NCBI GenBank assembly: GCA_036500145.1
Contig: DASYCO010000003.1
Coordinates: forward strand, 1 to 8,904
Direction of reading: 5' to 3'
DNA from: CAMAVH01 sp036500145
Lineage (GTDB): Bacteria > Pseudomonadota > Alphaproteobacteria > SMXQ01
DNA length: 8,904 nucleotides
Shown: positions 1 to 7,749 of the stretch, piece after piece
Numbering within the stretch: position 1 is the stretch's first letter
Layout: every line of letters starts with the position of its first letter
The notes under the pieces: generated by a model
Databases searched by the model: none
What the model saw: only the letters and a program-made list of their open reading frames with translations
Told to the model about the DNA's origin: nothing
Translations under genes and position numbers: made by a program

Positions 1-2090
<2,090 letters not shown>

Positions 2091-2103
2091 TCTTGAGACG
2101 GCT

Positions 2104-2119
2104 TCGGGCTTCGGCCCGA
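2104..2119 (+). other. Small cUUCGg tetraloop hairpin after hppA
   Basis: TCGGGC, the loop TTCG and GCCCGA form a 6-bp stem closed by the very stable C(UUCG)G tetraloop. It sits 13 bases after the hppA stop and just before the larger terminator hairpin. No T-run follows it, so it is more likely a 3' UTR stabilising element or a pause helper than a terminator. Its existence is read directly; the role is inferred. Confidence 0.5.
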
Positions 2120-2124
2120 TAGCG

Positions 2125-2162
2125 AAAGAGCCGCGCGACATCGTCGCGCGGCTCTTTTCGTT
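2125..2162. terminator. Strong intrinsic terminator shared by convergent hppA and bamE
   Basis: A perfect 15-bp inverted repeat (arms 2125-2139 and 2143-2157, loop ATC) is followed on the plus strand by T, CG and TTT, so the transcript ends in an interrupted U-rich tract. It lies 35 bases after the hppA stop. Because bamE converges from the other side and stops at 2205, the same hairpin can also terminate bamE, although the minus-strand U-tract (TTTCGCT) is poorer. Confidence 0.85.
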
Positions 2163-2204
2163 TCTGGGCCAGGCCGTGTCCGGCCAACCCGAAGGCGGGG
2201 AGGG

Positions 2205-2711
2205 CTAGAAGCCGCCGCCCGGAATGCCGCCGCCGCCGGGGCCGGTCGGGCCGCTCGGGCCGCCCATGCCGGGCACGGCCGGCGACTTGCCGAGGTTGGA
2301 GAAGAGCTGGTTGAACAGGTTGACGTCACGGCCGACGGTCGGCGTCGTGCGCGACACCATCTGGACGTCCTGGCTGTTGTCCAGGTTGAGGTTCTTGACC
2401 TCGGCGACGCGGTTGTCGGCGTCGAAGGTGATGGCGACGACTTTGCGGTCGAGCACCTCGGTCGGGAAGAAGGCGAAGTCCTGGGTGGTCTGGCCGACGT
2501 AGTACCAGACCTTGTCGTTGAAGGTGCCGACTGACGACGGCGAGCCGATGGCGGCGATCACGTCTTCCTTGCTGGAGCCAGGCTGAACCTCGGCAAGCTT
2601 GTCGGGCTTGGGGACGTTGCCGCGCGCGGCGATGTCGCGCGAGCAGGCGGCGGTCCCGAGAAGCGCCATCATGGCCGAGCAGAGCAGTAGATTTTTCAAA
2701 GTCTTAGACAT
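2205..2711 (-). CDS. bamE: Outer membrane protein assembly factor BamE (SmpA/OmlA lipoprotein)
   Basis: BamE is a lipoprotein of the BAM complex that inserts beta-barrel proteins into the outer membrane; it binds phosphatidylglycerol and stabilises BamD-BamA contacts. The 168-aa product starts with a lipoprotein signal (MSKTLKNLLLCSAMMALLG) and a lipobox-like TAAC with Cys23 as the probable lipidated residue. Thr at -3 is less usual than Leu. The SmpA/OmlA domain spans roughly residues 35-125, with the typical KLAEVQPGSSKEDVIAAIG and then VWYYVGQ. I chose the ATG at 2711 because GAGG lies five bases upstream and the signal peptide starts there; the reading frame extends upstream to 2798 without such support. 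The last 26 residues or so (143-168) are Gly/Pro-rich, an extension absent from the short E. coli protein. The gene is divergent from the cytochrome bc1 chaperone gene and convergent with hppA. Confidence 0.93.
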   Translation of the reverse strand: MSKTLKNLLLCSAMMALLGTAACSRDIAARGNVPKPDKLAEVQPGSSKEDVIAAIGSPSSVGTFNDKVWYYVGQTTQDFAFFPTEVLDRKVVAITFDADNRVAEVKNLNLDNSQDVQMVSRTTPTVGRDVNLFNQLFSNLGKSPAVPGMGGPSGPTGPGGGGIPGGGF

Positions 2712-2743
2712 ATAACCTCGCAGGCCGCATGAACCCTTGCGGG

Positions 2744-2772
2744 TTGACGAATGGCGGCGGAATCGCCATCTT
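2744..2772 (+). promoter_or_regulatory. Candidate promoter for the bc1 chaperone gene and yceD
   Basis: TTGACG at 2744-2749 and CATCTT at 2767-2772 are separated by 17 bases on the plus strand. The spacer contains a GAATC (GANTC) site at 2760-2764, which would be a CcrM methylation target if this organism has CcrM. The -10 is weak and the predicted 5' leader would be about 100 bases, so this is tentative. Confidence 0.3.
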
Positions 2773-2789
2773 GCGCGGCATGGCGCAGA

Positions 2790-2818
2790 CAGTTGCACCG
2801 GCCTTGGCCGCCTGTCAA
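2790..2818 (-). promoter_or_regulatory. Candidate bamE promoter
   Basis: On the minus strand a perfect TTGACA -35 box (2813-2818) is followed after 17 bases by CAACTG (2790-2795). The -10 is a poor match to the consensus, so only the -35 box is strong. It lies about 80 bases upstream of the bamE start, in the 165-base divergent region 2712-2876. Confidence 0.35.
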
Positions 2819-2876
2819 TCGCGCCTTGTTCTCATCAGCCCCGGCTTGGCCGGCCAACCGGGACGTTCCGTCACCC

Positions 2877-3440
2877 ATGATGCTTCGCAATCTCTTCCGC
2901 CGCTCCGGCACCGATGCCGCCGCGGCCCTCTACAGCCGCCTCGTCGCCCAGGCGCGCCAGCCGGGATTCTACACTGTCTGCGCCGTGCCGGACACGGTGC
3001 AGGGGCGCTTCGAGATGATCGCCTTGCACGCCTTCCTCGTCATGCGCCGGCTCAAGACGGGCGGCGCGGCGGGCCGGCTGTCGCAGGATCTCTTCGACCT
3101 GATGTTCGCCGACATGGACCGCAACCTGCGCGAACTGGGCACCGGCGACCTGGCCGTCGGCAAGCGCATCAAGAAGCTGGCCAAGGCCTTCTATGGCCGC
3201 GTCGGCGCCTATGAGGAGGGCCTCGACGGCTCGGCGGGAACGCTGGAATCGGCATTGGCCCGCAACGCCTATGAAGCCGCCGACGGAGAAACGGACGTCG
3301 TGAAAGAAGCCGTGCCGGCCATTGCCGTGGCAGCCCTGGCCGCCTATGTGCGCCAAGCCGACGGCCTGCTGACGGCGCAGCCAGTGACGGCGCTCTCCGC
3401 CGGCGACGTGCAGTTCCCGCTGGCGCCCGCCGCCGTCTGA
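2877..3440 (+). CDS. Ubiquinol-cytochrome c chaperone (CBP3/UQCC1 family)
   Basis: This 187-aa protein belongs to the CBP3/UQCC1 family (PF03981), whose mitochondrial members bind newly made cytochrome b and are needed to assemble the bc1 complex. In bacteria a similar role in respiratory complex III assembly is inferred. The diagnostic core is clear: FEMIALHAFLVMRRLK at about 45-60, QDLFDLMFADMD at 70-81, LRELGTGDLAVGKRIKK at 84-100 and AFYGRVGAY at 104-112. The family normally begins close to the LYSRLVAQARQPGFYTVC segment (18-35). I therefore take the ATG at 2877 (or the adjacent ATG at 2880) rather than the upstream in-frame start at 2751. The ribosome binding site is weak (GGGACG, somewhat distant). 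No signal peptide or membrane helix is seen, which fits a cytoplasmic chaperone. yceD follows after 10 bases, so the two are probably co-transcribed. Confidence 0.92.
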   Translation: MMLRNLFRRSGTDAAAALYSRLVAQARQPGFYTVCAVPDTVQGRFEMIALHAFLVMRRLKTGGAAGRLSQDLFDLMFADMDRNLRELGTGDLAVGKRIKKLAKAFYGRVGAYEEGLDGSAGTLESALARNAYEAADGETDVVKEAVPAIAVAALAAYVRQADGLLTAQPVTALSAGDVQFPLAPAAV

Positions 3441-3450
3441 GGAGATCGCC

Positions 3451-4023
3451 ATGTCGTCCGTTTCGCCGGGCCTGCCACAGCCTGAATTCTCCCGCCGCAT
3501 TCCCGTCCATCGCGGCGTCGAGCCCGTGCAGAATTTCCGCATCGAGGCCAACGACCGTGAGCGTGCGGCGCTGGCCAAGCGCTTCGACCTGGTCGCCATC
3601 GACGCCTTCACGGCGGAGGGGACCGTCACGACCCTCGGCCATGGCCGCCGGGCGGTGCTGAAGGGTCGGATCGCGGCGCGCGTGGTGCAGCGCTGCGTCG
3701 TCACCCTCGACCCGGTGGCGGCCGACGTCGCCGAGGAGTTCAGCCTGGAATATGCCGACGACGCGACCACGGCGGCGGCGGTGAAGGAACTCGAGCTGGA
3801 CCCCGAGGCGCCCGACGCGCCGGACCCGCTGGAGGACGAGGCGATCGACGTGGGCGAGGCGGTGGCCGAGCATCTCGCCCTGTCCCTGGACCCTTACCCG
3901 CGCGCCCCGGGAGCCCACATCCCGGGCGTCGAGGCCGAGGAAGAGCCGGAATCCGCCGCTCCGCCGGAGAAGAATTCGCCTTTCAAGGCCTTGGCGGGAC
4001 TGGTAAGAAAAGGCGGCAAATGA
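3451..4023 (+). CDS. yceD: YceD/DUF177 family protein, 23S rRNA accumulation factor homologue
   Basis: DUF177 proteins are almost always encoded immediately before rpmF; the E. coli and plant homologues are needed for normal 23S rRNA accumulation, probably at the L32-linked stage of large-subunit assembly. The 190-aa product shows the family core: N-terminal FSRRIPVHRG (13-22), RCVVTLDPV with Cys82 (81-89), an acidic middle section, and IDVGEAVAEHLALSLDPYPR (132-151). The C-terminal PFKALAGLVRKGGK is also typical of alphaproteobacterial members. The start at 3451 has GGAG seven bases upstream, overlapping the end of the preceding gene region, which supports coupling with the bc1 chaperone gene. 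It is separated from rpmF by 225 bases, so rpmF may also have its own promoter. The molecular mechanism of the family is not settled. Confidence 0.92.
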   Translation: MSSVSPGLPQPEFSRRIPVHRGVEPVQNFRIEANDRERAALAKRFDLVAIDAFTAEGTVTTLGHGRRAVLKGRIAARVVQRCVVTLDPVAADVAEEFSLEYADDATTAAAVKELELDPEAPDAPDPLEDEAIDVGEAVAEHLALSLDPYPRAPGAHIPGVEAEEEPESAAPPEKNSPFKALAGLVRKGGK

Positions 4024-4053
4024 ACCGTGCCGCTTGCCTCTTACGGTCTTTTT
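4024..4053 (+). terminator. Weak terminator-like hairpin after yceD
   Basis: ACCGT (4024-4028) and ACGGT (4043-4047) can pair as a 5-bp stem, with one extra G-T wobble, around a 14-base loop. CTTTTT follows directly. The T-run is convincing but the stem is short, so this may only attenuate transcription from yceD into rpmF. Confidence 0.3.
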
Positions 4054-4062
4054 GAGTAATTA
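4034..4062 (+). promoter_or_regulatory. Candidate promoter for rpmF-plsX-fabH
   Basis: TTGCCT (4034-4039) and TAATTA (4057-4062) are spaced by 17 bases inside the only AT-rich patch of the yceD-rpmF gap. Matches to the consensus are moderate, and the site overlaps the weak terminator-like hairpin. A transcript from here would have a leader of about 180 bases containing the hairpin at 4093-4116. Confidence 0.3.
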
Positions 4063-4092
4063 GACTGGCTTTTTCGCCGGCAGCGACGGCTG

Positions 4093-4116
4093 GCCCCGCA
4101 GGAAATGTGGCGGGGC
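4093..4116 (+). other. GC-rich hairpin in the rpmF leader
   Basis: GCCCCGC (4093-4099) and GCGGGGC (4110-4116) form a perfect 7-bp stem with the 10-base loop AGGAAATGTG. No T-run follows. It lies about 130 bases upstream of the rpmF start, within the 225-base gap 4024-4248, which otherwise holds no gene I can support. A leader regulatory element for ribosomal protein expression is possible but unproven. Confidence 0.4.
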
Positions 4117-4248
4117 GCCTCGGTCGGCGGCACCATCCGAAGCATCGAGACGCGGATTTCCGAGCACCGGGGCCGGTAGACGGACCCCACGAACCATACG
4201 ATCGGCGGCGACGCGGGTCGTTCCATAGCGGTTGAAAAGAGACGTATC

Positions 4249-4434
4249 ATGGCTGTTCCCAAGGCAAAAACCTCCAAGTCGCGCATCGGCATGCGCCGCT
4301 CGCACCACGCGCTCAAGACGACCGCGCATGTCGAGTGCAAGAACTGCGGCGAAGTCACGCGTCCGCATCACGTCTGCGCATCCTGCGGCCATTACGACGG
4401 CCGCGAGGTCGTCGCGACCAAGAGCCGCGCCTAA
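4249..4434 (+). CDS. rpmF: 50S ribosomal protein bL32
   Basis: The 61-aa product is a complete bL32, a small basic protein of the large ribosomal subunit. It begins MAVPKAKTSKSRIGMRRSHH, the canonical N-terminus, and carries an intact zinc ribbon: Cys30 and Cys33 (CKNC), then Cys43 and Cys46 (CASC). It is therefore the zinc-binding (C+) form rather than a zinc-independent paralogue. An AGAGACG purine stretch lies about six bases before the ATG. plsX follows after 36 bases, reproducing the common yceD-rpmF-plsX-fabH block that links ribosome production with phospholipid and fatty acid synthesis. Confidence 0.97.
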   Translation: MAVPKAKTSKSRIGMRRSHHALKTTAHVECKNCGEVTRPHHVCASCGHYDGREVVATKSRA

Positions 4435-4458
4435 TCTGACCGCCGATCCGATCCAAAC

Positions 4459-4463
4459 GAGGG
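4459..4463 (+). promoter_or_regulatory. Ribosome binding site supporting the TTG start of plsX
   Basis: GAGGG ends seven bases before the TTG at 4471, an ideal spacing. A second purine block, GAGG at 4465-4468, is too close to that TTG and too far from the alternative ATG at 4486. This favours initiation at TTG. Confidence 0.55.
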
Positions 4464-4470
4464 CGAGGCT

Positions 4471-5550
4471 TTGGCCGAGCGCTTGATGATCGCGATCGAC
4501 GCCATGGGGGGCGAGAAAGCCCCCGACATGGTCGTCCAGGGCATCGAGATCGCCCACCGGCGCCATCCCGAGGCGCAGTTCCTGCTGTTCGGCGACCGCG
4601 CCAAGCTCGAGCCTCTGCTCGCGCGCCACAAGGCGGTCGCCGAGATCTGCCAGATCCGCCACACCGACGTGGCGGTCTCCGACCATGACAAGCCGTCTGT
4701 CGCGCTGCGCAGCGCGAAGCAGTCGAGCATGCGGCTGGCGATCGAGGCCGTCGCCTCCGGCGACGCCGCCGGCGTCGTCTCCGCCGGCAACACCGGCGCG
4801 CTGATGGCGATGTCCAAGGTCGTGCTCAAGACCTTGCCGGGCATCGACCGGCCCGCCATCGCCTCCATCGTGCCGACGCAGCGCGGCGAGAGCGTCATGC
4901 TGGACCTCGGCGCCAACATCTCCTGCGACGCCAACAACCTCGCGCAGTTCGCCATCCTCGGCGAAGTCTTCGCGCGCACCGTGTTCGGCATGGTCAAGCC
5001 GCGCATCGCGCTGCTGAACGTCGGCGAGGAAGACCTCAAGGGCCACGAAGTCCTGCGCGACGCGGCGGCCCTGCTGCGCGCGAGCAGCCTGCCGATCCAC
5101 TTCGAGGGCTTCGTCGAAGGCGACGACGTCTGGGCGGGCGCGGTCGACGTCGTGGTCACCGACGGCTTCACCGGCAACGTCGCTCTCAAGACGGCCGAAG
5201 GCCTGGCGCGCCTCTACAGCAATTTCCTCCGCGCGGCCTTCCGCAGTTCGCTGCTCGCCATGCTCGGCTACCTGCTGGCGCGGCCGGCCCTGAACAAGCT
5301 GCGCGCGCGGCTCGATCCGCGCCGCTACAACGGCGCCATGTTCCTCGGCCTCAACGGCATCGCGGTGAAGAGCCACGGCAGCACCGACGCGTTCGGATTC
5401 GCGAATGCCGTCGGCGTCGCCATCGACCTGGCGGCCGGCGGCTTCAACGCCAAGATCCTCCACGAGCTGCAGGCGCTCAATCAGGCTGCGCCCGCCAATC
5501 CCTCCCAGGCAGGCGTCGCTCCGGCAGCCCAACAGACAACGGTTTCGTAG
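4471..5550 (+). CDS. plsX: Phosphate acyltransferase PlsX (acyl-ACP:phosphate transacylase)
   Basis: PlsX converts acyl-ACP and phosphate into acyl-phosphate, the donor used by PlsY to acylate glycerol-3-phosphate in phospholipid synthesis. It is a soluble, peripherally membrane-associated enzyme. The 359-aa length fits the family. Recognisable blocks are IAIDAMGGEKAP near the N-terminus, SAGNTGA at 104-110, LDLGAN at 144-149, NVGEED at 183-188, then VTDGFTGNVALKTAEG and the C-terminal GLNGIAVKSHGS. I use the TTG at 4471 because a well-spaced GAGGG precedes it and the resulting MAERL-MIAIDAMGG matches alphaproteobacterial relatives. An ATG start at 4486 would cost only five residues. Glu replaces the Asp usually found after DAMGG. 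The C-terminus has an Ala/Pro/Gln-rich tail. The TAG stop is directly followed by the fabH ATG. Confidence 0.95.
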   Translation: MAERLMIAIDAMGGEKAPDMVVQGIEIAHRRHPEAQFLLFGDRAKLEPLLARHKAVAEICQIRHTDVAVSDHDKPSVALRSAKQSSMRLAIEAVASGDAAGVVSAGNTGALMAMSKVVLKTLPGIDRPAIASIVPTQRGESVMLDLGANISCDANNLAQFAILGEVFARTVFGMVKPRIALLNVGEEDLKGHEVLRDAAALLRASSLPIHFEGFVEGDDVWAGAVDVVVTDGFTGNVALKTAEGLARLYSNFLRAAFRSSLLAMLGYLLARPALNKLRARLDPRRYNGAMFLGLNGIAVKSHGSTDAFGFANAVGVAIDLAAGGFNAKILHELQALNQAAPANPSQAGVAPAAQQTTVS

Positions 5551-6525
5551 ATGCTCACGCGTGCTTATGTGGCTGGTTGCGGCTCTTACCTGCCGAGCCG
5601 CGTCGTCACCAACGAGGAGCTGGCCCAGCGCGTCGAGACGTCGGACCAATGGATCGTCGAGCGCACCGGCATCCGCCAGCGCCATGTGGCGGCGGACGGC
5701 GAGATGACCTCCGACCTCGCCATCGCCGCAGCGCGCCAGGCGCTGGCCAAGGCCGGCGAGAGCGCGGAGAACGTCGACCTCATCATCCTGGCCACGGCCA
5801 GCCCGGACAACACGTTCCCCGCCACGGCGGTGAAGGTGCAGGCGGCCCTCGGCGCGAACAAGGCGGTCGCCTTCGACGTGCAGGCGGTCTGCTCGGGCTT
5901 CGTCTACGGCCTGGCGGTCGCCAACAACTTCATCACCCTCGGCCAGGCCAGGACCGCGCTGGTCATCGGCGCCGAGACCTTCTCGCGCCTGCTCGACTGG
6001 GAAGACCGCACGACTTGCGTGCTGTTCGGCGACGGCGCCGGCGCCGTGGTCCTGAAGGCCGGCGAGGGGCAGGGCACGAGCCAGGACCGCGGCATTCTCT
6101 CGACCCACCTGCATTCCGACGGCCGCCAGCACGACATGCTCTACGCCGACGGCGGCCCGTCCTCGACGGGGACCGTCGGCAAGGTGCGCATGCAGGGACG
6201 CGAAGTGTTCCGCCACGCCGTCGTCAACATGGCGGCGGTGCTGGAAGAGGCGATGACGGCCAACGGCTTGACGGCCGCCGACATCGACTGGCTGGTGCCG
6301 CACCAGGCCAACCTGCGCATCCTCGACGCCACGGCCAAGAAGCTCGGCCTGCCGCAGGAGAAGGTCGTCATCACCGTCGACCGCCACGCCAACACCTCGG
6401 CGGCGTCGATCCCGCTGGCGCTCGCCGAAGCGGCCAACGACGGGCGCATCAAGCCCGGCCAGCTGGTCATGCTAGAGGCCATGGGCAGCGGCTTCACCTG
6501 GGCCTCGGCGGCCATCCGCTGGTAG
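5551..6525 (+). CDS. fabH: Beta-ketoacyl-[acyl-carrier-protein] synthase III (KAS III)
   Basis: FabH condenses acetyl-CoA (or another short acyl-CoA) with malonyl-ACP to start type II fatty acid synthesis in the cytoplasm. The 324-aa sequence is full length and begins LTRAYVAGCGSYLPSRVVTN. The thiolase-fold catalytic triad is intact: Cys114 in DVQAVCSGFVYGL, His251 in VPHQANLRI and Asn281 in HANTSAASIP. The nucleotide/CoA-side segment TSDQWIVERTGIRQRH and the terminal EAMGSGFTWASAAIRW are also typical. The ATG is the base immediately after the plsX stop, and only a poor purine stretch precedes it. Translation is therefore probably coupled to plsX, giving matched supply of chain initiation and acyl-phosphate formation. 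A terminator-like hairpin follows 12 bases after the stop. Confidence 0.97.
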   Translation: MLTRAYVAGCGSYLPSRVVTNEELAQRVETSDQWIVERTGIRQRHVAADGEMTSDLAIAAARQALAKAGESAENVDLIILATASPDNTFPATAVKVQAALGANKAVAFDVQAVCSGFVYGLAVANNFITLGQARTALVIGAETFSRLLDWEDRTTCVLFGDGAGAVVLKAGEGQGTSQDRGILSTHLHSDGRQHDMLYADGGPSSTGTVGKVRMQGREVFRHAVVNMAAVLEEAMTANGLTAADIDWLVPHQANLRILDATAKKLGLPQEKVVITVDRHANTSAASIPLALAEAANDGRIKPGQLVMLEAMGSGFTWASAAIRW

Positions 6526-6537
6526 CCTGAACGCCGC

Positions 6538-6562
6538 AAGCCGCGCGGTTTCGGGCGGCTTT
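6538..6562 (+). terminator. Probable terminator after fabH
   Basis: AAGCCGC (6538-6544) and GCGGCTT (6555-6561) form a perfect 7-bp stem around a 10-base loop. They are followed by TC and an AT-rich stretch rather than a long T-run. Its place, 12 bases after the fabH stop and upstream of a separate ihfA promoter, fits the end of the rpmF-plsX-fabH unit. Efficiency may be modest. Confidence 0.5.
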
Positions 6563-6590
6563 CATAAGCGGACATTCCTAGAAAAGCGCG

Positions 6591-6603
6591 CATCTTGAAG
6601 ATG
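6591..6603. promoter_or_regulatory. 13-base dyad upstream of the ihfA promoter, possible operator
   Basis: CATCTT, a central G, and AAGATG form a perfect inverted repeat about 42 bases upstream of the -35 box of the ihfA promoter. It is too short and AT-poor for a terminator and lacks a T-run. A GATTC (GANTC) site, the target of CcrM in many Alphaproteobacteria, overlaps its end at 6603-6607. A second, weaker dyad GGGA-AATC-TCCC is at 6621-6632. Binding by a regulator is speculation. Confidence 0.3.
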
Positions 6604-6644
6604 ATTCGGGCGCGACTTCAGGGAAATCTCCCATCCCTTTGATA

Positions 6645-6673
6645 TTGACGGTTTTCTGCGCGGGCGTTAACGT
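6645..6673 (+). promoter_or_regulatory. Promoter for ihfA-merR
   Basis: TTGACG (6645-6650) is followed after exactly 17 bases by TAACGT (6668-6673), which lies within the palindrome CGTTAACG. The ihfA start codon is 27 bases downstream of the -10, leaving a leader of roughly 20 bases with a strong AAGGGGG ribosome binding site (6688-6694). Confidence 0.6.
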
Positions 6674-6699
6674 CAGCGGCAGAGACCAAGGGGGAACAC

Positions 6700-7053
6700 A
6701 TGAGCGGCAATACGGTCACCCGATCCCAGTTGAGCGAAGCCGTCTATCAGGAAGTCGGCTTGTCTCGCAACGAATCGGCCGATCTGGTCGAAGCGGTGCT
6801 GGAAGAGATCAGCGGCGCCCTGATCCGTGGCGAGCCCGTCAAGATTTCGTCCTTCGGCAGCTTCTCGGTGCGCCAGAAGGGCCGCCGGGTGGGCCGCAAT
6901 CCCAAGACCGGCGAGGAGGTTCCCATCCTGCCGCGCCGCGTCCTGGTCTTCCGCGCCTCCCATGTGCTGAAGAACCGCATCAACGTCGACGCGGAAAAGG
7001 CCGAGGCTGCGGCCGGCGGCGCCGTGACGCCATCGACGCCGACGCAGGGTTGA
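6700..7053 (+). CDS. ihfA: Integration host factor subunit alpha
   Basis: IHF alpha pairs with IHF beta (not in this window) to form a sequence-specific heterodimer that bends DNA sharply and assists transcription, replication and recombination. The 117-aa protein has the classic features: TRSQLSEAVYQEVGLSRNES at the N-terminus, the dimer core ALIRGEPVKISSFGSFSVRQK (40-60), and the beta-arm GRNPKTGEEV with Pro68, the residue that intercalates between base pairs. RRVLVFRASHVLKNRIN closes the fold. SRNES with RNPKTGEEVPI separates it from HU and IHF beta. After Asn95 there are about 22 extra residues rich in Ala, Gly, Thr and Pro, longer than the E. coli protein (99 aa) and probably disordered. 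A strong AAGGGGG site five bases upstream fixes the start. The MerR gene follows after one base. Confidence 0.95.
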   Translation: MSGNTVTRSQLSEAVYQEVGLSRNESADLVEAVLEEISGALIRGEPVKISSFGSFSVRQKGRRVGRNPKTGEEVPILPRRVLVFRASHVLKNRINVDAEKAEAAAGGAVTPSTPTQG

Positions 7054-7054
7054 T

Positions 7055-7648
7055 ATGGCCGAAACTGCAGAACAGGCCGACGGCGCGTTTCCCGACGCGC
7101 CGCAGGCGGCAGGCGTGCTGGAGGCGCGGCGTGGCATGAAGTCGGCCGGCGCGTTCCGCACGATCAGCGAAGTGGCGACGGACCTCGACGTGCCGCAGCA
7201 TGTGCTGCGCTTCTGGGAAACCAAGTTCTCGCAGATCCGCCCGCTCAAGCGCGGCGGCGGCCGGCGCTACTACCGTCCCGAAGACGTCGAGCTGCTGCGA
7301 TCGATCCGCGCGCTGCTCTACGGCGACGGCTACACCATCAAGGGCGTGCAGAAGCTGCTGCGCGAAGGCGGCCTGAAGCCGGGCCGCGCCGCCGCCGAGG
7401 CGCCCGCGCCGACGCCGCGCATCGTCGAAGCGCCGAAGCCGCAGCCCGTCGCCGTGGCGTCTGCTGCGCCGTCGGCTGGCGCGTCCGCAACCGGCATGCT
7501 GCCGGGATTGGAGCCGCCGGGCTCCGGGCCGTCGCTGATGAAGACGGTGAAGGCCGTCAGCGCCTCGGGCCTCGACGAAGAGACCAAGGCGGCGCTCAAG
7601 ACGCTGCTCGGCGAACTGGCTGGCCTGCGCGCTCTGCTGCGCAAGTAG
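7055..7648 (+). CDS. MerR-family transcriptional regulator, target unknown
   Basis: This 197-aa protein has an N-terminal MerR-type winged helix-turn-helix at about residues 34-102. FRTISEVATDLDVPQHVLRFWETKF is the recognition module, and RRYYRPEDVELLRSIRALLYGDGYTIKGVQKLL is the wing and dimer-leading helix. The first 30 residues look disordered; an internal ATG at residue 28 could be used instead. After residue 103 comes an Ala/Pro-rich linker (about 107-150), then a short helical end, with LDEETKAALKTLLGELAGLRALLRK at 173-197. No metal-binding cysteines are present, so it is not a classical metal sensor. It is spaced one base from ihfA, with AGGG in the ihfA tail as ribosome binding site, so the two are translated from one message. 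Regulators of this type next to ihfA are common in Alphaproteobacteria, but I know of no assigned target. Confidence 0.9.
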   Translation: MAETAEQADGAFPDAPQAAGVLEARRGMKSAGAFRTISEVATDLDVPQHVLRFWETKFSQIRPLKRGGGRRYYRPEDVELLRSIRALLYGDGYTIKGVQKLLREGGLKPGRAAAEAPAPTPRIVEAPKPQPVAVASAAPSAGASATGMLPGLEPPGSGPSLMKTVKAVSASGLDEETKAALKTLLGELAGLRALLRK

Positions 7649-7708
7649 CCGCCTCTAACATATTCCTGCATTGTCGCTTTTTCGTGCCGCTTCGCGGTCG
7701 TTCAGGCA

Positions 7709-7737
7709 TTGCGGCATGGGGACGGGCAGAGTAAAGT
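7709..7737 (+). promoter_or_regulatory. Candidate stable-RNA promoter for tRNA-Pro
   Basis: TTGCGG (7709-7714) and TAAAGT (7732-7737) are separated by 17 bases. The sequence after the -10 is very GC-rich (CCGCCCCC), as in stringently controlled promoters of stable RNA. The tRNA begins about 45 bases after the predicted transcription start, leaving a precursor leader that holds the hairpin at 7750-7777. Confidence 0.45.
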
Positions 7738-7749
7738 CCGCCCCCTCCG

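Noticed and set aside
2871..3918. Long minus-strand frames opposite the bc1 chaperone gene and yceD
   Set aside because: They overlap two recognised plus-strand families, lack domains and show compositional bias only.
4060..6387. A 775-codon open frame on the minus strand, opposite plsX and fabH
   Set aside because: It is the antisense of two genes with full catalytic motifs. Its translation is rich in Arg, Asp, Gly and Val with no recognisable domain, as expected from third-position GC bias, and it has no credible start signal.
5577..6530. A 317-codon plus-strand frame inside fabH
   Set aside because: It is the +1 or +2 shadow of fabH, dominated by Arg, His, Gly and Pro with no fold or ribosome binding site. 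The same applies to the 275-1294 frame inside hppA.
7686..7700. CCGC-TTC-GCGG hairpin after the MerR gene as a terminator
   Set aside because: The stem has only four base pairs and no T-run follows it; the TTTTT lies before the stem, so it does not fit an intrinsic terminator.
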